NCBI GenBank assembly: GCA_938045545.1
Contig: CALIBN010000042.1
Span: forward strand, 1 to 47,899
Direction of reading: 5' to 3'
DNA length: 47,899 nucleotides
From: an uncultured archaeon
Lineage (GTDB): Archaea > Thermoproteota > EX4484-205 > JAAOZP01
The notes under the pieces were generated by a model. It had not been told where the DNA came from. It ran no database searches and was given only the letters and a program-made list of their open reading frames with translations. Position 1 is the stretch's first letter. Each line of letters starts with the position of its first letter. This document shows, one piece after another, positions 15,306 through 23,942 of this stretch. A program made the position numbers and the translations under genes.

Positions 15306-18197
15306 TTGGAGGAAACTGAGTATTCTTGCTCAGAGATCGAGAAGAAGTGGCAGAGAAAGTATGAAGAGGAGAAGATTTTCGAGGCTGAGCCAGACCCCTC
15401 TAAGCCAAAGTTCTTCGTAACCTTCCCTTTCCCCTATATGAGTGGACCCGTCCATCTCGGAACCGCGTACACTTTAACCCGCTTGGATGTTGTGGCAAGG
15501 TATAAGCGTAAAAGAGGCTTCAACGTTCTGTTTCCGTTTGCGTTCCACTGGACTGGGACGACGATCGCTGGTATATCTGACAGAATAAGGAGAGGAGACT
15601 CGGAGACGATTAGGATACTTGAGAAGATGGACGGTGTTCCAAGGGAAGAGATAGAGCATTTTAAAGATCCTGTCTACCTCGCCAAATACTATACTGAGAA
15701 GAATCGCGCCGTCCTCAAGGATTACGGTCTGGCGGTAGACTGGCGTAGAGAGTTCCATACTTCCAGTTTGAACCCTGGTTTCAGCACTTTTGTCCAATGG
15801 CAATACTTGAAACTGAAGGAGAAGGGTTATATTACGAAGGGAGTGCACCCGGTCGTATGGTGCCCGAGATGCAAGAGTTCCACCGGGGATCATGACAGGC
15901 TTAGTGGAGAAGGAGTTTTTCCAGAGAAATTCTATCTCGTCAAATTCAGACTTGGAGACTCTCATCTTGTTGCCGCTACCTTCCGGCCGGAGACGATCTT
16001 TGGGGTCACGAATGTCTGGGTCAACCCGGATGCTATTTACACGGAGGCGATGGTCGACGGTGAAAAATGGATTGTAAGCGTTGAGACGCTTGATAAGCTT
16101 GTCGATCAGATGAGAACGGTTCACAAGATGCGTGAATTCAAGGGTAGGGAGCTCGTAGGCAAGATGGTTGAGGCTGTTTTCACGAGCCGCCAAGTTCTAG
16201 TCTTACCGGCTTCATTCGTAGATCCTTCTCTCGGAACAGGCGTCGTCTACAGTGTTCCGGCGCATGCGCCATATGACTACATGGCGCTTGAAGACTTGAA
16301 GAGAAACGAGGCTGTTCTAAAGGAGTATCGTCTCGACCCAGCTGAAATCCGTTCTATAAAACCAATATCCATGATAACAACTGAGAAGTATGGTTCAAAT
16401 CCCTCTGAGAAACTTGTTGCAGAACTTGAGATAAAAAACCAGGCTGACCCAAAGCTGGAGGAGGCTACAAGCCTAGTCTACAAGGAGGAGTTTCACAAAG
16501 GTGTGACGCTTAGCAACTGCGGCAGGTTTTCAGGCCTACCTGTCCAGAAGGCTAAAGAGCTTGTAATAGAGGAGATGAAGAAAACCAGTGCGGGAGACGA
16601 GTTTCTAGAGCTACCGTCACCGGTGGTCTGCAGATGTGGCACGAGGTGTCACGTTAAAATCTTGGGGGACCAGTATCTCTTAAGATACTCTTGGCCAGAA
16701 TGGAAGGCTAAAGCCCTGAAAGCGTTGGAAAGAATGAGCATATACCCCAAGGAGGTTAGGGAGAACTTTATTTATTTCATAAACTGGTATGATGATTGGG
16801 CTTTCACAAGGACCTCCGGACTCGGGACACCTGTTCCATGGCTTCCAAACCATATCGTTGAGACATTGAGCGACTCCACCGTGTACATGGCATACTACAT
16901 TATTTCAAAATACGTTAACAACGGGATGTTGAAAACTGAAAACCTTACTGAAGAGTTCTACGACTACGTGTTGCTCGGCATAGGCGTGCCGGAAGAGGTT
17001 GAGAGTAAGACAGGCGTACCAGCGGTTTTTCTAAAGAGGCTTAGATATGAGTTTGACTACTGGTATCCAGTTGACCTTAGGAACTCAGGCAAGGATCTTG
17101 TCGCAAACCATTTAACGTTCTACATCTTCCATCATGTTGCCATCTTTCCGGAGGAGAAATGGCCTAGACAAATATCGGTGAACGGCTTCCTAAGGATAGA
17201 GGGACAGCCTATGCATAAGTCTAAAGGAATCTTCATCTCTCTAAGGGAAGCTGTTGAAAAATATGGTTCGGATGCGACAAGAATAACTCTGCTTCTCTCT
17301 GCAGAGGGCTTGGAGGATCCCAATTGGGAGGGCGAGAAGGCTAGGAAAAACATTGAGCTGTTGAGAAGCATCTACGGGTTCATTCTCTCACTCTTGGAAG
17401 AGAAAGGATCGGCATGTAACGGGCACATGGAGGACTGGTTGAGAAACTCAGTCAGGAAACGTGTTGAAAACGTTACAGACGCCCTTGAAAACATGCAGAT
17501 AAGGGCTGCCACGAGCGAAGCCCTATACGGTTTAAGAAACGACTTGAGATGGTACTTGAGGAGGGTTAAGACGCCTGATTCCCAGGCTGTGAAGGAAGCG
17601 GTTGAAACATGGCTTAACCTGCTCTACCCGTTTACACCGCATCTCGCCGAAGAATTGTGGAGCAAGCTGGGTAAGAAGAACCTGCTCGCCAACCACCCGT
17701 GGCCTACAGTCGTCAAGACGGATGAGAAACCCCTGCTCTTAGAGAAATACTTGGAGCAGCTTGTTGAAGACACGTATCAAATACTGAAGGCTATGAAAAG
17801 GGCTTCGCTGACTAGGCTGAGGCTCATAACCGCGGCCCGATGGAAGAATAACGCGTTCAGAGAAATAGTTGAGACGGCTGAGACTAATCCTGAGAAAATA
17901 AGGGGAATCTTGGCTCGACACGCTGCCGGCGTCGGCAAGGAGGAGCTCGGAAGATTCATGGGGCAGGTGATGAAGAATCTGCCGGCGATGACGGAGGAAC
18001 ACAGGGAGACTCTGAAACACGTTTTGGATAAAGGCGAGCAGAACATACTGAAAGAGGCGCAGCCCTTCTTCGAGAAGGAGTTCAAATGCATTGTCGAAAC
18101 ACTCGACGAGGACGCCGCTCCAATGGAAGAGATAAAAGTGCTTCTTGCAAAGAAATTCTCAATACAGCCTGGAAGACCAGCAATAATAATAGAGTAA
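15306..18197 (+). CDS. leuS: Leucyl-tRNA synthetase, archaeal type
   Basis: A class I synthetase of 963 residues, the archaeal/eukaryal length. The Rossmann signature reads VHLGT at residues 49-53, where the family normally has HxGH; the last His is Thr. The KMSKS loop appears as MHKSKG near 636. The CP1 editing insertion contains zinc-type motifs CPRCKSSTGDHD near 190 and CRCGTRCH near 443. The C-terminal helical and anticodon domains follow LLYPFTPHLAEELWSKLG. The start is TTG 15306, about 35 bases from a TATA-like element. Both leucine tRNA genes of the window would be its substrates. Confidence 0.93.
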   Translation: MEETEYSCSEIEKKWQRKYEEEKIFEAEPDPSKPKFFVTFPFPYMSGPVHLGTAYTLTRLDVVARYKRKRGFNVLFPFAFHWTGTTIAGISDRIRRGDSETIRILEKMDGVPREEIEHFKDPVYLAKYYTEKNRAVLKDYGLAVDWRREFHTSSLNPGFSTFVQWQYLKLKEKGYITKGVHPVVWCPRCKSSTGDHDRLSGEGVFPEKFYLVKFRLGDSHLVAATFRPETIFGVTNVWVNPDAIYTEAMVDGEKWIVSVETLDKLVDQMRTVHKMREFKGRELVGKMVEAVFTSRQVLVLPASFVDPSLGTGVVYSVPAHAPYDYMALEDLKRNEAVLKEYRLDPAEIRSIKPISMITTEKYGSNPSEKLVAELEIKNQADPKLEEATSLVYKEEFHKGVTLSNCGRFSGLPVQKAKELVIEEMKKTSAGDEFLELPSPVVCRCGTRCHVKILGDQYLLRYSWPEWKAKALKALERMSIYPKEVRENFIYFINWYDDWAFTRTSGLGTPVPWLPNHIVETLSDSTVYMAYYIISKYVNNGMLKTENLTEEFYDYVLLGIGVPEEVESKTGVPAVFLKRLRYEFDYWYPVDLRNSGKDLVANHLTFYIFHHVAIFPEEKWPRQISVNGFLRIEGQPMHKSKGIFISLREAVEKYGSDATRITLLLSAEGLEDPNWEGEKARKNIELLRSIYGFILSLLEEKGSACNGHMEDWLRNSVRKRVENVTDALENMQIRAATSEALYGLRNDLRWYLRRVKTPDSQAVKEAVETWLNLLYPFTPHLAEELWSKLGKKNLLANHPWPTVVKTDEKPLLLEKYLEQLVEDTYQILKAMKRASLTRLRLITAARWKNNAFREIVETAETNPEKIRGILARHAAGVGKEELGRFMGQVMKNLPAMTEEHRETLKHVLDKGEQNILKEAQPFFEKEFKCIVETLDEDAAPMEEIKVLLAKKFSIQPGRPAIIIE

Positions 18198-18249
18198 CCA
18201 CCTAACATAATTAATAACATTTTTAACCCTCCTCCACGCAAAGACAACC

Positions 18250-18391
18250 GGGCCCGTCGCCTAACCTGGACAGCATCGCCTAGAAATGGCGGCAGACTAA
18301 AAAGCCGAGCCCTCTATCATGGCGGGAAAGACTGTTGACGCGCGCGTGGGGGCAAGCTGTAATGATCTGGGTTCAAATCCCAGCGGGCCCG
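18250..18391 (+). tRNA. tRNA-Arg(TCT) with three introns
   Basis: Acceptor GGGCCCG/CGGGCCC, discriminator G, T-arm CTGGG-TTCAAAT-CCCAG. The 142-base gene reduces to 76 nt when three introns are removed. Intron 1, 18272-18285, D-loop: CTGG pairs with CTAG, bulges AC^A and AA^A. Intron 2, 18296-18309, between positions 30 and 31: CGGC pairs with GCCG, bulges AG^A and AG^C. Intron 3, 18317-18354, position 37/38: CCTC pairs with GGGG, bulges TA^T and CA^A. The mature anticodon stem is GCAGC/GCTGT and the loop CCTCTAA, giving TCT. Position 33 is C rather than the near-universal T. The mature tRNA closely matches the Arg(CCT) gene at 44611. Confidence 0.88.
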
Positions 18392-18620
18392 GCTTCCCCT
18401 TGTTTCATGGGTTTTCTCGTTCTTTTTCAAGCAAAAAATTTCGACGATGTAAAAAAATATTTTACACATGATTCTAGCAGAGATAGAGCTTTCTAAGCAA
18501 TTATAGAACCGTTTTAAACCCTTGGGATAATATTAGGCTGGGCTTTATTACCATGTTTCAAGGTTTTTCCACTCGTTCTCTTAGCTTTGACAGGTTTTTT
18601 CTAACGTTGATAGTTAGTTT

Positions 18621-18663
18621 TTTAACATAAAAATGTTAAATACGAGGTTGTTAGCATACCTCG
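18621..18663 (+). promoter_or_regulatory. Operator palindrome, TATA and leader hairpin
   Basis: 18621-18640 is a palindrome with two perfect 8-base arms (TTTAACAT, ATGTTAAA) around AAAA. It overlaps the TATA-like TTAAATAC. A second inverted repeat, CGAGGT at 18643-18648 and ACCTCG at 18658-18663, lies between TATA and the ATG at 18667. The first site is well placed for autorepression by the DNA-binding protein encoded next. Confidence 0.5.
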
Positions 18664-18666
18664 GCC

Positions 18667-19422
18667 ATGAGCAGGTCGCGGATGGAGCAGGTTAAGAAGA
18701 AGATAAACGTTATTTGCCTGCTTAAAGTGGTTAAAAGCAGGTATACTTATAACGAGCTTTCAAAGCTAACCCGCCTGCCTATCACGGTTTTAGCAAGGTA
18801 TGTTAACGGGAATGTGCTGCCCTCGGATGAGAGGGCTGATGAGCTTTACCGGATCCTCACGGAGAAAATTCCGCTTGAGGAAATTATTTCAAGTAAGCTT
18901 GTTCTAGACGAGTCTGGCTATTTCGACTCTTCACGCGTAATATGGGATGTGAACCTTCTGAGGCTCATCAGCCATAAGGCTGTGATTCCTTTTATGGGGA
19001 GAAAGATAGACAAGGTTATGACTGCTGCCGTAGACGGTATTCCATTAGCATCGTTCGTTGCTGAGGAGCTTGACGCTGACCTCGTGATAGCTAAAAGGTA
19101 TAAGGAAGTTGGGGTGAAGGATTTTCTTGAAGCAACCTACGTCATAGGCAGCTCTGCTGTCGTAAGCTCTCTGTATATTCCGAAGAACGCTTTGAAGAAG
19201 GATGACAACGTTCTAATAGTTGATGATGCGATAAGAACGGGGGAGACAGACGTTGCTTTGATAAGGCTTGTCGAGAAGGCTAAGGCTAATATAGTGGGCA
19301 TCTTCATCCTTATCGCGACCGGTAAAGATTGGAGGGAAAGGCTTCAGAAGAGGACGAACGCGCCCATATACGTTTTCACAGAGATAAATCCAAAGCCTTT
19401 AGAAGTGGAGCAGAGGAAGTAG
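18667..19422 (+). CDS. HTH-phosphoribosyltransferase transcription regulator (GfcR/PyrR-like)
   Basis: The 251-residue protein has a helix-turn-helix at about residues 27-60 (YTYNELSKLTRLPITVLARY) and a type I phosphoribosyltransferase domain at about 85-245. The PRPP-binding motif VLIVDDAIRTGET lies near residue 180. Archaeal proteins of this build, such as haloarchaeal GfcR, sense a phosphoribosyl ligand and control sugar or nucleotide genes. The gene heads a tight set with a lipoate-ligase-like gene, endA and hisS, and a palindrome overlaps its own promoter. It may be an orotate or adenine phosphoribosyltransferase instead, but the N-terminal HTH favours regulation. Confidence 0.8.
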   Translation: MSRSRMEQVKKKINVICLLKVVKSRYTYNELSKLTRLPITVLARYVNGNVLPSDERADELYRILTEKIPLEEIISSKLVLDESGYFDSSRVIWDVNLLRLISHKAVIPFMGRKIDKVMTAAVDGIPLASFVAEELDADLVIAKRYKEVGVKDFLEATYVIGSSAVVSSLYIPKNALKKDDNVLIVDDAIRTGETDVALIRLVEKAKANIVGIFILIATGKDWRERLQKRTNAPIYVFTEINPKPLEVEQRK

Positions 19423-19426
19423 GAGG

Positions 19427-20509
19427 TTGATCCAGTCGAACCCGCAGACAACTCTCGAGGCTAAGCTTCTAACTCTTAAGAATAGGAGGATCGAGGAAGC
19501 GTTATCCGTTTTCGAAGCGCTTTCCAGCAGACCCAAGCCACCAGAATACCCGCTCGTCATCCTGCATAGCAATAAGGGTAAAGCTGTTAGCCTGGGATGT
19601 TTTCAGGTTGCTGACGAAGATTTTCTAACAGGCTTTATGCGTAAAAGGGGCTTAAAATACTTCTTCAGGCTTCACGGTGGCGACGTAATGCTTCACGATG
19701 AAAACCAAGTTGGGATTGCGTTGATGACACCCACGGAGGAGAAATATAGAGATATCTACATTTCTCTGATAAGCTTTCTGTTAAAGAGAAACGGTGTGTT
19801 GAACATCCATGTCACAAACGACTATATACTATGTTTCAACAAGGTTCTAGGAGAAGTAATACACGTGGATAAGAACGGGTTTTCAAGCTGGTTCGTATTC
19901 ATCTATTTAAAAAGGAATTATGAGGAAATGGCTGGCTTAAAATTCCCTAAGGAACAGCTGATCAAAGAAAGGGTTAGCAAGCTTAAGGAGAACTATATCG
20001 GGTTAGATCAGGTTTTAGAGAAACAGGTTTCTGCAGACGCGTTTTTAAAATCGGTTAGCACGGTTTTGACGGATGATCTGGGCTTCAAGATAAGGGACTT
20101 TAGACTGAGTCTCGGGGAAAAGAAGCTTTTCTGGAGGACTAGAGACAGGCTTAAGAACAATCGTATTTCTGAGGCGGTTCAACTGAAGCATTCCGCATTG
20201 CTGAGGGAGGAGGGTGCCCTTCTTATTTCTAAAAGATTGATGAACGGCTTCCTGCGGATGCGGCTTAAAATTAAAGATAAGACTCTTGAGAAGATCAGCA
20301 TATCCGGGAGCTTTATGTTTGAGCCTTCTGAGAGACTTAGAGATTTCGAGAAAATGCTGGAGGGTAAAGAGCTTGACGAAACCGTTTTAACCGAGAAGGT
20401 TACGGAATTCTTTATTAACGAGAAGGTTAAGGCTTCCTTCACAGCGTTTGAAATAGTTGAACTACTTTGTGGAGCAGCAGGTGGCACTAATGAGCATGGA
20501 GACAAGTAG
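19427..20509 (+). CDS. Divergent lipoate-protein ligase A-like protein
   Basis: The 360-residue protein follows the LplA pattern: VSLGCFQVADEDFL near residue 52, FFRLHGGDVMLHDEN near 78 (family RRxSGGGAVxHDxGN), NDYILCFNKVLGE near 128 with a Lys where the family has its adenylate-contacting Lys, and a C-terminal domain ISGSFMFEPSERLRDFEKML near 285, like the LplA accessory domain. Several active-site glycines are altered, so ligase activity is uncertain. The only usable start is TTG 19427, with AGGAGG directly against it, unusually close. It lies 4 bases after the regulator and overlaps endA by about 20 bases. Confidence 0.6.
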   Translation: MIQSNPQTTLEAKLLTLKNRRIEEALSVFEALSSRPKPPEYPLVILHSNKGKAVSLGCFQVADEDFLTGFMRKRGLKYFFRLHGGDVMLHDENQVGIALMTPTEEKYRDIYISLISFLLKRNGVLNIHVTNDYILCFNKVLGEVIHVDKNGFSSWFVFIYLKRNYEEMAGLKFPKEQLIKERVSKLKENYIGLDQVLEKQVSADAFLKSVSTVLTDDLGFKIRDFRLSLGEKKLFWRTRDRLKNNRISEAVQLKHSALLREEGALLISKRLMNGFLRMRLKIKDKTLEKISISGSFMFEPSERLRDFEKMLEGKELDETVLTEKVTEFFINEKVKASFTAFEIVELLCGAAGGTNEHGDK

Positions 20510-21059
20510 AGAACCAATGTTTCCAATCGTGGCTGAGAAAAGCCGCGAGGAGGTGCATGTTACTGACAGGGATGCTGTGGAGTGGCTTGATTCTAAAGGC
20601 TATGGTTTCAGATTTAGGGAAGACCTGTTGATACTCCGCCCTTTTGAAGCCCTCTACCTTATGAATCAGAATAAGCTCGTATTATACTATAGGTCTAAGC
20701 AATTGATGTTCAACCAGTATCTTAAGATTCTTGAAAAAACCGATAGCAAGATATGGTTGCGATACTTGATATACAAGGACCTTAGGGACAAGGGATATGT
20801 TGTTAAAGACGGCTATGGCTTCGACATAGATTTCAAGGTTTATGAGGCCGGCGATTATGGCTCAAAGCCTGCAAAATACCTTGTATACGGGGTTGCCGAA
20901 GGAACACCCCTCCCCATTACGAAGCTCTACAATATTCTAAGGCACTCCTACTCTCTTAGGAAGACGCTGATAATCGCGACTGTCGACAGGAGGAGTGAAA
21001 TAGTTTATTACATGCTTTCCTCCCTACTCCTTGGGAAGGAGACTAGAGGAGAACAATGA
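20490..21059 (+). CDS. endA: tRNA-splicing endonuclease subunit
   Basis: About 189 residues from ATG 20490, which has GGTGG upstream; a TTG at 20457 also keeps the frame open. The C-terminal catalytic-fold domain is clear: YLIYKDLRDKGYVVKDGYGF, then IDFKVYEAGDYG and AKYLVYGVAEG, then RKTLIIATVDRRSEIVYYM. Family catalysis uses Tyr, His and Lys. Tyr (in FKVY) and Lys (in LRKTL) are present. The His, normally in an H-S/T-x-Y/W motif, is replaced by Pro in PAKY. It may therefore be the structural subunit of a heterotetramer, the type that cuts non-canonical introns. It overlaps hisS by 4 bases (ATGA). Confidence 0.88.
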   Translation: MSMETSREPMFPIVAEKSREEVHVTDRDAVEWLDSKGYGFRFREDLLILRPFEALYLMNQNKLVLYYRSKQLMFNQYLKILEKTDSKIWLRYLIYKDLRDKGYVVKDGYGFDIDFKVYEAGDYGSKPAKYLVYGVAEGTPLPITKLYNILRHSYSLRKTLIIATVDRRSEIVYYMLSSLLLGKETRGEQ

Positions 21060-22351
21060 GGGAGGAAAATCTTACGCTCAGAGGAATGCGAAACCTGCTG
21101 CCAGATGAGAAGGCGAAGCTGAACAGGGTTGAAAGCGAGATAAGAAGGCTTTTCAAAATATATGGGTTTCAAGAGGTTGAAACACCAACAATAGAACCCC
21201 TTGAACTCTTCGAGCTGAAATCCGGGGAGGAGATTAGACACAGGATGTACAGGTTCACGGATCTCGGCGGCAGGGGGGTCGTGTTAAGACCGGAGGCAAC
21301 CGCATCCGTTACAAAGCTCGTCGTGCAGGAGATGCGCAGTATGCCGCTTCCCATAAAAGTGGGTTACATCCTGAATGCATTTAGATACGATGAACCTCAA
21401 TACGGAAGATATAGGGAGTTTAAGCAAGGAGGCTTCGAAATATTTGGAACGAAAAGTCCTCTAGCGGATGCTGAAATACTTGAGGTATCGTCGAGACTTA
21501 TGGATGGTCTTGGAATAAAAGATTACTACATAAAGATCGGACACGAAGGTGTTCTCCGGGCAGTGTTAACTTATTTCGGAGTGGAAGAAATCGTCCAAGA
21601 CAGGGTTCTCGGCCTCATAGATAAGGAGAGGCTTACTGAAGCCTTCGAGATACTCGCCTCCCTTCCCAAGGGCTTAGAAGCTATAGAATTAATCAAGAGC
21701 CTCTGGGAGATTAAAAGCCGGAATGCAACAGAGGCACTGAAACGTGCAGAGGCGGTTCTGAAAGACATTCCGGAGGCGATTGAACAGTTGAACAACCTGA
21801 GGGAGATAATAGAGCTCGCTCAAGCAAGTGGAGTCGGCGAATTAGTTGTCGACATGGGTTTTGCAAGAGGATTAGACTACTATACGGGGATGATTTTCGA
21901 AGTATACGCTAAGGATTTGAGAATAGCTGTCAACGGTGGAGGAAGGTATGATAAGCTCGCGAGCTTATTAGGTTGGGACGTCCCCGCAGTTGGGTGCGCA
22001 CCTGGAATAGATCGAATTAGCCTCGTAATGGATGAGAAGACTGTTCCTCGGGACAATGTGGTGTGCATGATTGTGAGCATGGTTAAGGATGGTGATATTT
22101 TTGCAGCGAGGCTTGCAGGCATGTTGAGGATGAAGGGGGTTCCGACGCTGGTTGACTACACTAGGAGGGATGTTAGCAAGGCCCTCTCATATGCTTCGAA
22201 GAGAAACGTGAAGTACGCTGTATTAATTGGCAGCAGGGAAGTTTTGACCAACACCATTGCTCTGAAAAACATGGAGACAGGGAGCCAGGAGGAGCTTAAA
22301 GTTGAGCAGGTTGTTGAAAAATTATCGTCTTATATTCTTCAGAAGACTTAA
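21056..22351 (+). CDS. hisS: Histidyl-tRNA synthetase
   Basis: A class II synthetase of 431 residues that charges tRNA-His. Motif 1 surrounds YGFQEVETPTIEPLELFELK. Motif 2 is NAFRYDEPQYGRYREFKQ near residue 103. The histidine-specific motif RGLDYYTGMIFEVY lies near 275. The C-terminal anticodon-binding domain starts near 335. The ATG overlaps the endA stop, so the two are translationally coupled. The stop overlaps that of the convergent radical SAM gene by 4 bases. Confidence 0.95.
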   Translation: MREENLTLRGMRNLLPDEKAKLNRVESEIRRLFKIYGFQEVETPTIEPLELFELKSGEEIRHRMYRFTDLGGRGVVLRPEATASVTKLVVQEMRSMPLPIKVGYILNAFRYDEPQYGRYREFKQGGFEIFGTKSPLADAEILEVSSRLMDGLGIKDYYIKIGHEGVLRAVLTYFGVEEIVQDRVLGLIDKERLTEAFEILASLPKGLEAIELIKSLWEIKSRNATEALKRAEAVLKDIPEAIEQLNNLREIIELAQASGVGELVVDMGFARGLDYYTGMIFEVYAKDLRIAVNGGGRYDKLASLLGWDVPAVGCAPGIDRISLVMDEKTVPRDNVVCMIVSMVKDGDIFAARLAGMLRMKGVPTLVDYTRRDVSKALSYASKRNVKYAVLIGSREVLTNTIALKNMETGSQEELKVEQVVEKLSSYILQKT

Positions 22352-23544
22352 TACTCCCCTGAGAGAAGATGAAGATTTCCTATTCTCACTTTCTCTAAAT
22401 GTTTTCGTGCTGCCTCATAGCATTCGCGTGCATGTTTTCGACTGGTAGTAGGAAGATCGTTCATGATGTACTGAGGGTAAAAAGCTAAAAGCGTGTAAGG
22501 TATTCCAGGGTTAACCTCAGCTATGAACCTGGCAATATTCTCAACCTCAGCAGCGTCGATATATCCTGGCACAAGCAGCGTGCTGGCGGTCAACACAGGC
22601 ACCTCAGGCCGCTTCTCGAAAAACCTCTCGCCTATTTCCATGAAATTATTCAACGCAGCCCTATTTGAAACTCCACACAATACTCTGCTAAGATTTTCAT
22701 CCCATACTTTAAGATCGAACTTCACAACACCACCGCTCTTAAGAGAAAGCTCAGCCGCCTTTAAGGCGAAACCCTTAGACATGTTTCCGTTGGTCTCCCA
22801 ACATATTCTGAGTATACGTTTCTCTTCCTCAGCCCTTTGAAGGGCAATCCGGCTGGTTTCAAGAGCATGCATCATCTGCGTGGAGGGATCCCCTCCGAAA
22901 AAGCATACGCATGAAACTCTCCGGTCAGCCTTAGAAGCGAGCTCCTCGGAGCTTACAAGGGGCCTAAGGCTCTGAGACATTTGTCTGAAATGCCAGTTCT
23001 GGCAGAAAAGACAGTCAAAACTACAGCTACCATAGAACACGGCGAGATTCACATACCCTTCTTCAACACCCGGCTTGTAGGCGTACTTAGGGTAGCCCGC
23101 GCCCGTGCAGCCTGGGCAGAACCACGACGCGACGCAGTTAGTTGGAAGAGGATCATAATACCATTCTAGCAGTCCCCTTTCACGTGTTCCGCCAAGCCTG
23201 GTTAAACGGCCGTTGGTATTCAAAACCAAGCCGCAGAACCCTTTCTCCCCCGGCTTGACTCTACAATTGTTAGCGCAGACTCCGCAGGGTAAACCGTTAG
23301 GATCACCAGGAGGAGCGGGGGGAAGCCCGAAGGCCCTCCTAGTGTCATCGTGAACACGTTTAGCTATTTCAACAGCCTCCTCCGGTTTTCTCCTGATGCA
23401 TTTTAAACAAACTCCTAGCTGACCAGCTATTAGAGGAGACTCGACTCCACAAATCAAACACCTTCCCAACGTCCTTCTCCTAATTATTCTCCGCAGAGTA
23501 TTTATTTTAAACTTAGGGAACCTGGATGCACGAAGAGAACTCAC
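22348..23544 (-). CDS. Radical SAM protein, pyruvate-formate-lyase-activase/AmmeMemoRadiSam type
   Basis: A 398-residue protein. The radical SAM cluster motif is GSCSFDCLFCQNWHFRQM near residue 173 (CxxxCxxC). Upstream are extra cysteines in CLICG, CLKC, CGVCANNCRV and FCPGCTGAG, which could bind zinc or further Fe-S clusters. FFGGDPSTQ matches the GGE-like SAM-binding motif, and KFDLKVWDENL follows. This build matches archaeal radical SAM enzymes annotated as activating-enzyme homologues. The substrate is unknown. It converges on hisS and probably has its own promoter beyond 23544. Confidence 0.8.
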   Translation of the reverse strand: MSSLRASRFPKFKINTLRRIIRRRTLGRCLICGVESPLIAGQLGVCLKCIRRKPEEAVEIAKRVHDDTRRAFGLPPAPPGDPNGLPCGVCANNCRVKPGEKGFCGLVLNTNGRLTRLGGTRERGLLEWYYDPLPTNCVASWFCPGCTGAGYPKYAYKPGVEEGYVNLAVFYGSCSFDCLFCQNWHFRQMSQSLRPLVSSEELASKADRRVSCVCFFGGDPSTQMMHALETSRIALQRAEEEKRILRICWETNGNMSKGFALKAAELSLKSGGVVKFDLKVWDENLSRVLCGVSNRAALNNFMEIGERFFEKRPEVPVLTASTLLVPGYIDAAEVENIARFIAEVNPGIPYTLLAFYPQYIMNDLPTTSRKHARECYEAARKHLEKVRIGNLHLLSGEY

Positions 23545-23669
23545 GCCTCGGCTTCACTAACCATTCTTGTTATTACTGCAAACCCCTTACTGCTCTCCAA
23601 TCATAATGGGATTTAAATTTTTCCTCCGCGCGGTGCTTACCGCAAAGCTTGTAAGAGCCATGGAAAAGA

Positions 23670-23942
23670 GTGCGCCGACTGCGTAGAGACAACGGGAAAC
23701 CCTTCTTCCTGAGGGGGATTGGCTGGAGGTCTGCCCAGTTTGGCAGTGTGCGGAGAAGCGTGGAGTGGAGCACCGGGTAACTGTGGAGTTTTCCCTGTGG
23801 TGAATTTCTAAACTGGTATGACCCGGCTTGGGGTGTAGTCACATCCCTAGGGAGGGCGGGGCTTCTAGCCTTAAGGAAAAGAATAGGGGACGAAGCATGG
23901 GCCAAATGGGTTAAGGAGAAGAAGATAGGGTTTGAGGGCTGA
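23670..23942 (+). pseudogene. ORF of unknown family with in-frame TAA
   Basis: One frame reads through 90 codons with a protein-like composition: NGKPFFLRGIGWRSAQFGSV, then a TAA at 23778-23780, then FPCGEFLNWYDPAWGVVTS and LRKRIGDEAWAKWVKEKKIG to a TGA at 23940-23942. The sense is continuous across the stop, so a single Tyr/Gln-type codon change seems likely. The family is not recognised. It begins at GTG 23670 or further upstream, and its end overlaps the convergent methyltransferase gene by 32 bases. The remaining bases 23545-23669 show only a TATA-like ATTTAAATTT at 23611-23620. Confidence 0.45.

Noticed and set aside
23573..23905. Structured RNA (SRP or RNase P) candidate
   Set aside because: I looked for the conserved SRP loop and RNase P core motifs on both strands and did not find them; a long protein-like frame explains the region better.
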